From Nelumbo lutea (taxonomy: Eukaryota > Streptophyta > Magnoliopsida > Proteales > Nelumbonaceae), in NCBI GenBank assembly GCA_022828595.1, contig JAKGHH010000003.1, forward strand, positions 105,423,583 through 105,487,582: 64,000 nt of DNA, in the 5' to 3' direction. The position numbers and the translations under genes are program-made. A model generated the notes under the pieces. It made no database searches. It was not told the DNA's origin and saw nothing but the letters and a program-made list of their open reading frames with translations. Below are positions 10,637 through 20,724 of the stretch, piece after piece (position 1 is the first letter of the stretch; the number at the start of each line of letters is the position of its first letter).

Positions 10637-13013
10637 TTTATTGAAATTATCAAAAGAAAATGATAAATTCAACAGAGCCCAATTTGTATCAGAATTGGAA
10701 GATAGAAGTTTCAGACAGAGAAATGGTGCCTTCACTCTTTCATAGCATAATTGATAAGCCAGCAACATTTCACGTCACTAATCATCTCCTACTCTGAATA
10801 CTGAGGACTTCTGTCTCGTTTTCCTGGATAATACGATCTAAAGCATACTGGGACAAAAATAGTTCATGTGCAGAAACATAATATTTTCTATGAATGAATT
10901 TATTCATACAACTTGAATACAACTACAGAAAGACAGACAAACGGATAGGAACTCCAGTAAGGCAGCTAAATAATCATCTGACTGGCTGTAAGCAGACAAT
11001 TGGATGGATATAGTCAAATAGTTCACCCATCAATTGGTGGTTTCCTGCGCGTGCACCATTCCATCAATAGACTTAACATGGTAGAATAGTCCATAAAATT
11101 TATCTCTGTCTATGTCTGCTTTAACCTACCCAGCTACCTCCAACAGCTAAAAATGATAAATATGGAAAATAGAAAATATAGTATGGAACCAGCATAGATG
11201 ACATGTAAACATGAAGCTGATCACGAAAAAATGAACATATGAAAGAGCAAAGTATGAAAAACAGAGGAAATTCTTAACCATCATCACAGCACAAATGTTA
11301 TTTACCCATGCAAAAAACAGAAGATTCCACAATTGAAGGTGACAGTGACAACAAAGCCTAGCTTCCCAATATGAAGACTACCTTGTTTTAAACTAATTTG
11401 GGTTCTTTCTGTATCTCTTTTTCCTTTTTTTGTGGGGGTGCGGGGAGGAGGATATGATTGTTGTAATGGTATAATCTCATACATTGACCCTTAATTATGT
11501 AAAGTAGCAATGACTAAAAAATTGTCCAGAGAACAAATGAAGTGCATGCCAAAAATATCCATTTATATTACTTAATAATTATGTCAGATTTTCTAACTTT
11601 AACCCTGATCAAATAACAAACAAGATGTATCAAATAAGAAGGAATGGTGATAGAGCAAGATTAATCATAAAAGAGACGGGCTGGAGACATCCACCAAAAC
11701 CCACAAAGAGGATAATCACATATACAAGATGCATAAGATATATAAATCAATTCAATAGAGAAGCTTCAGAAAACAATTCACTCCTCACAAAGCGACTTCT
11801 ATGAACCCACCTGAATTCAAGTTTGCAACTTTGCATACCTTGGGATCTAATTGATCTAGATGTTCTTTCTGTAAACCCAATAGAACATCATCCTATCTGC
11901 CCAATAATAGACTTCATTCAATCCTCTCACCGCCTAAGGAGAACAGAAATATAAGCCCTTGAAGCAGGACCCAAAAACTTGGCTGTAAGATGAATCGCCT
12001 ATAATAGCTTTATCAAAAAAAAATAACCTATAATTGTCAAACCAGAGAAAGATTATAAAGAGACACCTTCAATGACTGATGCTAATCAAAGCAATGTCCA
12101 CCTTATTTGAGCAAACATTGTCTCAGACAGGACCCTACTAACCTTTTTGACGTGAATACCATGACCTATATGCAGGGGACATTACCCAATGTTGACCCCC
12201 ACTATATTTCTGCTAAGCATCAAGTAGAGACTTCCAGAAACTAAGTAATGGATTACAAGCTCAACTGTAACCAGTTAAAATGGACATAAGAAACTTTTTT
12301 TCATGAGAAAGGCAGTTTCCCTTTTATGATACAATATGTCTGATATGGGGAATATCGTATCAAAAATTTGAACCTTGGTCACAAGTCAGGCATTAAGTTT
12401 CCTTTTCTTTTCGGTTTTGTTTGTATTTTTAGCCATCTCCATCTTTATCCATTAATAGCAATAATTCTCATTCATAACACTTGAATATGAAGAATATAAT
12501 ATCAAAGGCATGCTCAACCTTTACTGCAGTTTTATGTGATTTTTTTTATTTTTCTACATGTTTATCTATATTTTTTATTTTTATTACCTGATTTATGATG
12601 TCATGGGTTGACAAACCTAGAGGGGAAAACGGTTCCATTTTCGGGTCATTTTTAAAGCACTGCTTTCATGAAATACCTGATTGACGTAACGGTTTTAAAA
12701 CATTTTTTAAAACCTGATTTATGATCTCAGAAACACAATAACCCTCACCAAATTGATGTATCGTTTCATGAAATACCTACCTACTTTACATTTTTTTTCT
12801 TCAGATACCCCCTGAAACCATGCTTTTGGATGAAAAGACCAGGATTTGTAGATAAAATTCCAGATTTTGATGGGGGAGAACACAAAAGAAAAAGGTTCAA
12901 CTATCTATCAATAACATGCTACACATGAAAAATCAAAGCACTTCCTAAAGAAAGAAAGTTCCCAAAGACAAAAGGCAAATATAGCTTCATTAATAGGCTT
13001 TCAATGTTCTTTT
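10637..13013. other. Intergenic DNA, no gene seen
   Basis: No recognisable coding exon, RNA gene or element boundary. AT-rich with ordinary single-copy texture. Confidence 0.35.
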
Positions 13014-13644
13014 TGTTAGACAGTATATGCCCTTAGCCCCAATCAGAATGATGTACCTTATGACATTTATTGTAAATTAATGAATTACATATTTGATTCA
13101 TGTTATTGTGGTGTGTTTCTGTGTAATACCCTTAAACTAGACACAAATGAGACTCGTGTTAGTTTAGAATCTTCACAGTCGTTGAATAGATCTGGAGAGA
13201 TTTATCTTGCCAAGGCTGACAGTGATGTGCCGCCAAGTTGGTTGGGGTGGCTTGTCTCAGCTGCCAGGGTGAGACCTGAGGTACATACAGTGTGGGTTTT
13301 CTTGAAACCCTGAACCGGACCAGAATTTCAGTATTGCCCTGGACCTTGGAGATTGATGGACAAAACTAGAATGTTACACCTGACCCCTAGACTCGATTAT
13401 GATACTGCACTATGTGTCGGATTGGGCTGTCTTTGATATGCCAATCAGTGAGATCCTTAGAGGGGGTCAAAACTTAGTTATGTTGGGACAGTCCAAAAAT
13501 TCATCTGAGTGGGTGATTATAGTGACAGGATCAGCCCCTTTCTCGAACAAAGTGAATGATCGGGGATGCACTCTCTAATGGAAACCAAAGCTGTCGGCAA
13601 CCGATTTCAACTGTTGAAATTTGTTTTGCAAAATATATTTATAT

Positions 13645-13680
<36 letters not shown>

Positions 13681-14131
13681 TGCAAAATGTTTTAATTCCC
13701 GGGATCCATGTGAATAGAGAGTGCAGCATTGTTCCTTGCAGTCGAGGGAGAGGTCATCTCTTGTCGGGCAGTGTTTGATCATTATGAGCTGAGAGGTTAA
13801 GTGTAAGACCATTGAGGGTAATACCTGATGAGGTAATCTTGCATCTGCCCACAGTTCTTGGGTTTTTATAAGGTGGCTTGACCCAATGACCATTTAGTGT
13901 AAATGTTGGGCCCATTAAGAGCCCATGGTGATGGGCTTAGGGGTTCACTATCACCTACAGTGAATTCGGTCAGGCCTTGTAACAGAGGCTGGGCTGAACC
14001 TATGTGGTTAATGTATAGATCAATGTTTGGGTCCCACGCCATACAAGGATACCCAACTGGGCAGCAGTTTAGAGGATAAATGAGCACATGGACTTAATTA
14101 AAAAAGGGCAGTTCTAGGATTTAGATCAACT

Positions 14132-14336
14132 GATAGGATAAGGGATTATCCCTATCCACTCAGAGAGTCCAAATCCAAATAGAGATTTGGATTAAGAAAC
14201 TCCTAATAAGATTAGGAGGGTTGATCTTTATCTGCAGATAAGATAAGGAATTATCATTGTCTCTTAAAGAGAGTCCAAATCCAAATACAAGATTTGGATT
14301 AGGAAACTCCTAATGAGATTAGGAGAACCTCTCTTT
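14132..14336 (+). repeat. Two ~105-bp tandem modules just upstream of a TATA box
   Basis: GATAGGATAAGGGATTATC at 14132 and GATAAGATAAGGAATTATC at 14237 open parallel modules. Each then carries GAGAGTCCAAATCCAAAT, the inverted copy ATTTGGATT a few bases later, and AAACTCCTAAT(A/G)AGATTAGGAG. Each module therefore has two small palindromes (CCAAAT/ATTTGG and CTCCTAAT/ATTAGGAG). Their position 6-210 bp before the TATA box is that of an LTR enhancer. Confidence 0.8.
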
Positions 14337-14341
14337 AAGGC

Positions 14342-14349
14342 TATAAATA
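14342..14349 (+). promoter_or_regulatory. TATA box (TATAAATA) of the LTR-like block
   Basis: The sequence CTATAAATAGAGGAGG has the plant consensus core, placed directly after the two tandem modules. Transcription would start about 30 bp downstream, near 14375. Confidence 0.6.
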
Positions 14350-14760
14350 GAGGAGGAGGGCAAACCCCAGTTCATGTTCAGTCTTACTGATACAAGAGAG
14401 AAGACAATTGCAGTTGAACTGACGCCATCTTCTGCTCTTGCCTCCTCCTGTTGCTACCGCCATTGCCAGTTCAATCTCTACCTGTAAAAGCGATCAAGAA
14501 AAGTTCTTGATATCAATTTTTTGTGAAAAACTTATCTAAAGTCGTGTTCACACATCCTCCATCGAATTCTTGCTTAAGAGTTCGGTTCTTGTTGAAGAAC
14601 CACCTGCTGATTCTGCTCCACCCTACGCTGTGTCATCTTCAATGGGAGCAGTCTTTGGTGTTTTCCTTGGGCGTGAATACCTTCGTTGGGAGTTACTCTA
14701 CTCCATATCAGGTATATCACTCTCCTACCGTTTGGTTTCAGATCTGGTCTAGTTTAGGGT

Positions 14761-15420
14761 TCAAGATTGATCATTGAAAATGCAGTTTTCTAAAATAGGG
14801 AATGTAATTCCCACATGGGAGAGAGAGAAATTTTTTAAATTTTGCCCAACCTACCTGCAGGATTCGGCTATCCATATGATGGATCTCTCATCCCTTTACT
14901 TTTCTGGTGCCTGGTTTGTGGAGTGTGATAGCTAAGTATCGGCATGTTCAGAATTATCAACTTCAGTGAAAATTATGAAGCAATGTTGCAAAACTATCCA
15001 AACATTAAATATAGGAAACTGTTTAACTAGTAACTACTTGAATGATAATTAATTGAAAACTGTAAGTGAAGAAACAAGAAACATATCAAAGGAGCATTAC
15101 TCCAATACCGGACACCAATAGGCTCTCAAAGAAATGAAATTCAATGGGAAACGACTTAGAAAGACTGGGAGTAGGAAAAGTTTTTTGGTGATCAATTTAG
15201 GGACTTCTTTGTGGACGGATATCATGTCCACTTGGGCGATTAAATTTGTGTGGGGGTCCACATTATTTTTAAGTTCAGGTCACTTGTGGAGAGTTGACAG
15301 CTTTCTGGGTCTTCAGTTGTATTTTCTGTTTTCGGTTGTTATATTTTTCCTTAATACCTCATTATATATGACTAACATTGTCTAAGTATTTGACAAGAAT
15401 GAAGATCTCATTTTTTTCCT
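14761..15420. other. Intergenic DNA, no gene seen
   Basis: No coding similarity. The start may belong to the preceding LTR-like block. Confidence 0.3.
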
Positions 15421-15537
15421 ATATGGCTCAGTTTGGAAGGAGTACAAATACAAATATGTACAGTGCGAAAACATATAAAATACATGGTTTTGCACTCCAC
15501 AAATTTGTGTTTGTACTCTTTCCAAACTGAGCCATAT
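15421..15537. repeat. Near-perfect long hairpin (MITE or small-RNA precursor)
   Basis: Left arm 15421-15474 and right arm 15484-15537 pair over 54 positions with only a few mismatches, leaving a 9-nt loop. The arm begins ATATGGCTCAGTTTGGAA. On the minus strand it lies 198 bp beyond the stop codon of the EID1-like gene, so it may be within that gene's 3' UTR. A short palindromic MITE is the simplest explanation; a young miRNA/siRNA precursor is possible. Confidence 0.85.
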
Positions 15538-15734
15538 GCACGAAACAAAGAAATGCAAATAGATCCGGGATGACATGATATCCAAGCCGTTAAAATGTAG
15601 ATAGGCCAGAGGTAAATCATGTCAGATAGTTTTCCTCCGAGTTCTCGAATCATCTACTCATACGCACAATAAGATAAAAGAAGGAATTGATTAATGAATA
15701 TGAATACCTGCGAGTCAAAGAAGGTTTTACGCTG

Positions 15735-16727
15735 CTAAGTAAACATCGGTCGATCAGTCCACGCCCCAGAGACGTGCCCATTTTCACAAACATATGCTCG
15801 AACAACTGGCTCACCGTCGTCATGGTACCCAAAAACCCGCCTCAAACAGAACGCTGAATGCAGATCCCAAGTCTCCCTACAAGAGCAAAACGCGCAATCT
15901 AATGGAATCTTATTCCGATTCCCGTCGTTTATCGTCCTCCAAACCCTAGACCGCCTGAAATTCTTGAAGACTCCTCTGAAAAGCATGTAATTACGTTTCT
16001 CTTCAGTGTGAACGCAACCGGGCCAATCACAAATGTAGAGGGAATCCCCTCTAAACCGACTCGCTAACAGCTTGTTTCCTTGCTCCCGACTCAAATTCCA
16101 AACCCCAGCCGCTAAATGAGATCCGACTGGTCTGCATTTCTTCTTCCTCTTCTTGCTAATGGAGAGGTCACGACCAACCTTGACGACAACACTCTCGGCC
16201 ACTTCCGCTGAGCCAGATCCATCCTGTGATTCAGATGCAGCATAGATGGTATCACAATAGAGATCATCGAAGAGTGACCAAGAGTCATCAGAATGGGCGG
16301 TAGCGCTTACTGAAGCATCATCTGGGCAGCTCAAAGGAGGAGCTAGAGATGGATCAAGGGTGGGAACTGAAACTGAAGCATTTTCCTGATAATTCTCGTC
16401 GGGGCCGAGCTCACGCTCGAGGCCGAAGTCCGAATTCTCCAAAAGGACACCAGCATGCAGAAGCCCCGGGCAGCAAACCGAGAGCTTATAGAGAGCTTCC
16501 CACCAGCCTGGGAGATCACAGGGGACGGGCGAGGCAGTTAGAAGGTCTGCGACCACTGAAGGGATGGTTTGAGAGCATTTGTTCTTCCAACAGACGTTGC
16601 GAACCAGAGCCGAGAATTTAGTGCAGACGCAGGCAAGTCTTGCCCAGTTCCTGGGGTCGTCTTCGAGCCTCAACAAAATGTTGAGGACGATATCGTCGGA
16701 GAGATTGAAGAAGGCGGTTTCAGTCAT
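15735..16727 (-). CDS. EID1: EID1-like F-box protein (phytochrome A-associated)
   Basis: A single-exon frame of 330 residues starting at MTETAFF (ATG 16727-16725) and ending at a TAG at 15737-15735. The F-box is at about residues 9-50 (LSDDIVLNILLRLEDDPRNW, ...CWKNKC). The block CCPGLLHAGVLLENSDFGLE and a conserved C-terminal Cys/His region (CDWPGC, CAFCSCRETW, FGYHDDGEPVVRAYVCENGH) match the EID1 family. In Arabidopsis EID1 is the SCF subunit that damps phytochrome A signalling in the nucleus. Length agrees with that protein (about 330 residues). The frame stays open for 101 codons further upstream, but those residues are Lys/Arg-rich and unlike the family, so I prefer the internal ATG. A basic patch KKRKKK near the middle could be a nuclear localisation signal. 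No break is visible; likely functional. Confidence 0.88.
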   Translation of the reverse strand: MTETAFFNLSDDIVLNILLRLEDDPRNWARLACVCTKFSALVRNVCWKNKCSQTIPSVVADLLTASPVPCDLPGWWEALYKLSVCCPGLLHAGVLLENSDFGLERELGPDENYQENASVSVPTLDPSLAPPLSCPDDASVSATAHSDDSWSLFDDLYCDTIYAASESQDGSGSAEVAESVVVKVGRDLSISKKRKKKCRPVGSHLAAGVWNLSREQGNKLLASRFRGDSLYICDWPGCVHTEEKRNYMLFRGVFKNFRRSRVWRTINDGNRNKIPLDCAFCSCRETWDLHSAFCLRRVFGYHDDGEPVVRAYVCENGHVSGAWTDRPMFT

Positions 16728-17519
16728 GGAGAGAGTGGAAGAGTTCTGGTCTGGTTTTCTCTCGTGGAATCTTCTCTTCTTTTTCTCCTTGTTTCCGTGA
16801 CGGCTTTTTCCTCTGTGCTTTGTCTTCTTTGGCGGAGTTTGGATCTGCCAGCAATGTGTTGTGATCCGGAGATCCGGATTGGGGAATCCTGATCCTCTGA
16901 TATCAATCCCTCTTATTACTTTTTCATGCAACCGTGAGGATGAAGACACGTCGGCCCTCCTTGAATTAATGGAGAGGATCAAATTCAAATGACCTTGATG
17001 AAACATGGCAGAGTGACCACATGTTTTCATCGAACAACGACATCATGTACAGGTCTCAGTTTGGGAACGGAAAACGGGACAAGGACAATAGTGTTAGTGT
17101 GTCAAGACCGGATCTGCTCTTCACACAAGGCGCTTCACACCGATCTCATATGCACATCTTATCATGCATTGGGAACATCTCACTGAAGATATTCCTAATA
17201 CACCGATCTCATATGCACATCTTATCGTCCAAGTGTAAGGAGCAGATCCTGTCCCAGGAATAAGATATGGGCGGAGCGGATCCCGTCCCAGGAATAAGAT
17301 ATGGGCATGGAGCCATGGACAATCCACCTTTTTGGTCGTCGGGTGTTTACCGTACCCACTTTTAACAGCAACCTCCAAGCGGTAGTTCGGAACTTCGAAT
17401 CCGAATTCAAACTCCAATTTAGTTAAAGTGGTTTCGGATCTCAAATAAAATTGCCATATTGAATCTGGATCTGGGTTAATCCAATTAAGATCCGAGTCCG
17501 GCGACATGATGGTTTTAGT
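16728..17519. other. Upstream region of the EID1-like gene with short direct repeats
   Basis: The first part is the presumed promoter and 5' UTR of the EID1-like gene. Two pairs of direct repeats follow: CACCGATCTCATATGCACAT at 17137 and 17201, and CCCAGGAATAAGATATGGGC at 17253 and 17287. The block resembles 5945-6030 and parts of the window end (CATTGGGAACATCTC), so it is probably a dispersed repeat family. Confidence 0.55.
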
Positions 17520-17649
17520 TATGACTGTTCATAACAAGATCTAAACCAACCAATCCGGTCTGATCCAATCTGAATTGGTTGGTTTTTTTTAACATCGGTT
17601 GGTTTTGGGTTAAAAAAAACATAAACCGAACCGATCCGAACTGATTTAG

Positions 17650-17682
<33 letters not shown>

Positions 17683-17983
17683 AAATATATTTCAGCTTTA
17701 TTGAGGAAATATACATATTATATATAAAATTTCTGATATATAAAATTTCAGCTTTAATCCATCAAATCATTTTTAATTTCCAGGCATCAATCCTTCGCTT
17801 CTTAGACTTGAACCCTTTACCGTTCACTCTGAGAGAATCATTCACAAAACCGACTCAAACAGACCAGGTCGATTTTACTTAATACAGGGTCGGTTTCAGT
17901 TTCATTTCTTGGTAAATCGACCAGGTTGGGTCGCTTGGAAAAACGCCAATAAACCGATCCAACCCAACCCATGAACAGCCCTA
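17520..17983. mobile_element. hAT-type MITE, 464 bp
   Basis: Right end read on the minus strand is TAGGGCTGTTCATGGG; the left end TATGACTGTTCATAAC is a worn copy of it. Flanks GTTTTAGT (17512-17519) and TTTTTAGT (17984-17991) match at 7 of 8 bases. It contains a (TA)n run near 17650. Same family as 9978-10489. Confidence 0.8.
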
Positions 17984-18455
17984 TTTTTAGTAGCAACGTA
18001 TTAAAAAATCTCAACCTCTCATTTCAGCTAAGGAGGTGAGGTCGGGTCCTAAGGGGTAGTGTGGCACGCATATCAATATAAGGGAGTTGTGTGGTCACAA
18101 TTTTTTTTATGAAAATGTACAATTAATTATTGTAGTAAGGTTATTAAAGTGTTTTTCATGTATTTGGCCCAAGGTTTAATGTGAAATTATTTTTAACTCA
18201 TCTATACTATTATAAAATAAATTCATAAATGCTTGTCTTGCTAAATCATAATGATATAATGTTAAACCTTTAGCTTGCATTTGATTGCGGTATAAATAAA
18301 TTTTTATTAATAGTAAAATTATGATATTATAAATGATTTGGATGAAAATTTTGATTAAGGATAATGAGCTTTTAGTAAGTGAGATTATGGATAGAGAGAA
18401 ATGTTTAGAAGGAGAGCAAAATAAGGAGCTTGGTCTCTGCAAATTTGTGGGAGAA
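17984..18455. other. AT-rich DNA, nothing recognised
   Basis: No coding similarity or clear repeat; it abuts the 5'-truncated LINE. Confidence 0.3.
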
Positions 18456-19519
18456 AATTAGTACCATTTCCATTCCTACGGACTCAAGAGATGATGAATT
18501 AATCTGGAGATGGAAAATTCACTATCAAATCGGCCAACAAAATAAAATGTAGTTCGATTAATATATGAAATAATAATCTGAATTGGAATGCTTTGATTTA
18601 GAATCAAAACTGAAACATTCATGTACCTTTTTCTCAAAAGGTTTTAATATTTATGGAGTTTGCAATTTTTGTGGGGAAGATGAAGATATAGACCACATAT
18701 TTAAAAAATGTGAAATGGCCACTCAAATATGGAGTATGATGCCATATACCTTTGTTAATCCAAATGATGTTGATCATCTCTTATAGATAGAGTGGTGGGA
18801 TAAAGTGATGGATAATGATTCAAATGGGGCTCTTAAATGCAAAGAGAAATGTGTTTTTATTTTATGGAACATTTGGAAGAATCGAAACAAAAAAAAAATC
18901 AATAATACCAGTACCACACCTCAAATGACTATGGAGAAAGCATTTAAATGCCCATAAGGAATATAAAAGCTTTCGAAAAGAATCTCATCCCGTGCAACAC
19001 AAATCTTGGAAGCTTATTGCTTGGAAGGCTCCAAAAAACTTAATACCATCAAAATTAATTTTGACGCCTCTCGTTCAAATAATGGGAGATCCTCCATTGC
19101 AGCTATTGCAAGGAATCACAATGGTGACATCGTGTGTTTCGAAACAATATGGTAGAGGCGTGGGCAGCATGGGAGGCTCATAACTTGGCAGTGAGCTTCT
19201 CCGACAGCCCCATCATCATTGAGGGCGATTCAAAGTTAGTTATCTCTTACCTCAAATTCCTCTACAACCCATCGTGGCAACTGAGAAACATTGTTCGGGA
19301 AAGCTCCACATTGAAGATGCGGCTGAATGAGGACTTTCTTTATAAGCATGTTTATAGAGAGGCTAAGGATTTGCTAGCAAATGCGGCTTTATAATAGGCT
19401 CATTGGTGGGTGGACTTTACTCTTAACAATATTGTTCATAATTTAGTTTGTATTTGCTCTAGTGACTTTAGGGGGAGTGCTACCCCACGCATAGAAAGGT
19501 TTCTTCAAAAAAAAAAAAA
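18456..19519 (+). mobile_element. 5'-truncated LINE (L1 clade) with RT zinc-binding and RNase H remains
   Basis: Reading on the plus strand, a decayed frame first gives the segment before the zinc finger (LIWRWKIHYQIGQQNKM). Next comes the reverse-transcriptase zinc-binding motif CNFCGEDEDIDHIFKKC with IW following (about 18650-18740). A plant-type RNase H follows (INFDASRSNNGRSSIAAI near 19050; IIIEGDSKLVISYL near 19215; HVYREAKDLLANAAL ending 19394). Several stops and frame changes interrupt it. A 13-base poly(A) tail at 19507-19519 marks the 3' end. The polymerase and endonuclease parts are missing, as is usual for LINE copies truncated during insertion. It is dead. Confidence 0.82.
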
Positions 19520-19756
19520 TTGATATAATTTTGTTTTAAATTTTACTTTCTTTTGTTTGATTACAATACAAATGAACTAAATAAGAAAAAATTAAAGTGT
19601 AGACTAAAGATGCGTTATAGCTACCCACTGAACAGGTTTGGAAAAAAAATAATTAAAAAAAAAAAAACTAAAATGATGGTTGGCATCAATGCCAATTTCC
19701 CAAAAATCATCGCCACATCAAAGATACATGAAATAAAGAAATAGTGGTGATTTTCA

Positions 19757-19944
19757 ATCTGTTTGGTTGGTTGATTTTTGCAATTTTTGGAAAATCAACA
19801 AAAAAACAATTCTTGAAATAAGCCCATCAGTGATTCCAATTTTTGGAAGATGACATGGCATCCGACATGTCTCCAAGAAAAGGATAATTCCAAAGAAAAT
19901 AATCACCCTTGAAAATCAGTACCAAACAAACTGCAATTTTTAGT
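19757..19944. mobile_element. Small MITE with imperfect inverted ends
   Basis: CAATCTGTTTGGTTGGTTGA at the left pairs with GTACCAAACAAACTGCAATT-type sequence at the right. Only the right part is preserved in block B (about 48778-48820). Boundaries are approximate. Confidence 0.45.
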
Positions 19945-20724
19945 AATTTTTCAAAGACGACCACTTTCAAAAACCAGTAATAATCGGCAACAAAGAATCA
20001 TCTTCAATGCCAAAAACCACTGTTTAATTCCAATTTCAAAAACCAGTGATTCCAACTATCCAGGTCAAGCTGTAAAAACGGCCTAAGCTATACATACCAC
20101 TTTACCTGAACAGATTTGGAAATGTTGAAGAACATAGTTGCCGTTTGCCAACCTGAGAGCCCAACCTATATACGAATCCGATTGAGACTTGGAAGGTCCT
20201 TCCGAAGAAGTTGGCTGGGAATAGCCGAATAGGAAGAGAGAGAAGGATTCCTAAGCGTGGTCACAGATTAGCTGGTTTATGTCAAAAATACAAAATTAGG
20301 TGCACAATACACTATGCATTTGTTGCTTATTTTCCTACCAATAACTAGTAATCTCCAATCAAGATGAACAAATTAGACAGAAACAAAGCAAGATTTCTAA
20401 GGTCCAAACCAACAAAATTTCAAGTCATTTTTTTAATAGGACATGCATTCTTATCTTTTTTAGTATCATAGGAGAAGCATAATAAATCACTGTTTAATTC
20501 CAACATCTAAATTTGTCCCAGTACAACTCTTCCATTGTTTAGTTTATCAAGAATGTTTTATCCAGCATAGTAGCAAACACCAACCTCACTAGAAGACCTC
20601 GAGTTGTCAGATCATCTGCAGCCAGATCTTACCTGTAAATAATAGATAGATGCTATCAGAACCCATAAACAATTAGGCAATCAAGGCAAGGGAAAGGAAA
20701 CATCATTAACTAACAGAGAAATGA

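Larger units (their letters stand above)
13014..14760 (+). mobile_element. LTR-like block, probably a Copia-type solo LTR
   Basis: It starts TGTTAGACAGTATATGCCC, a typical opening for long plant Copia LTRs, and contains a (TA)n run (13637-13675), a tandemly repeated module (14132-14336), a strong TATA box (14342) and a transcribed-leader-like region. I could not find the right end or a target duplication, and no gag-pol follows, so both the right boundary and the family are inferred. Confidence 0.42.

Noticed and set aside
14523..14777. Two overlapping plus-strand frames after the 14342 TATA box
   Set aside because: Short, no similarity; they are the transcribed part of an LTR-like block.
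13014..14905. 5-bp target duplication CTTTT around the LTR-like block (13009-13013 and near 14899)
   Set aside because: The right copy would make the block end in TTTA instead of CA, and CTTTT is too common in this AT-rich DNA to be evidence.
16728..17030. 101-codon N-terminal extension of the EID1-like frame to an upstream ATG
   Set aside because: The extension is basic, low-complexity and unlike the family; starting at 16727 gives the usual length and start of EID1.
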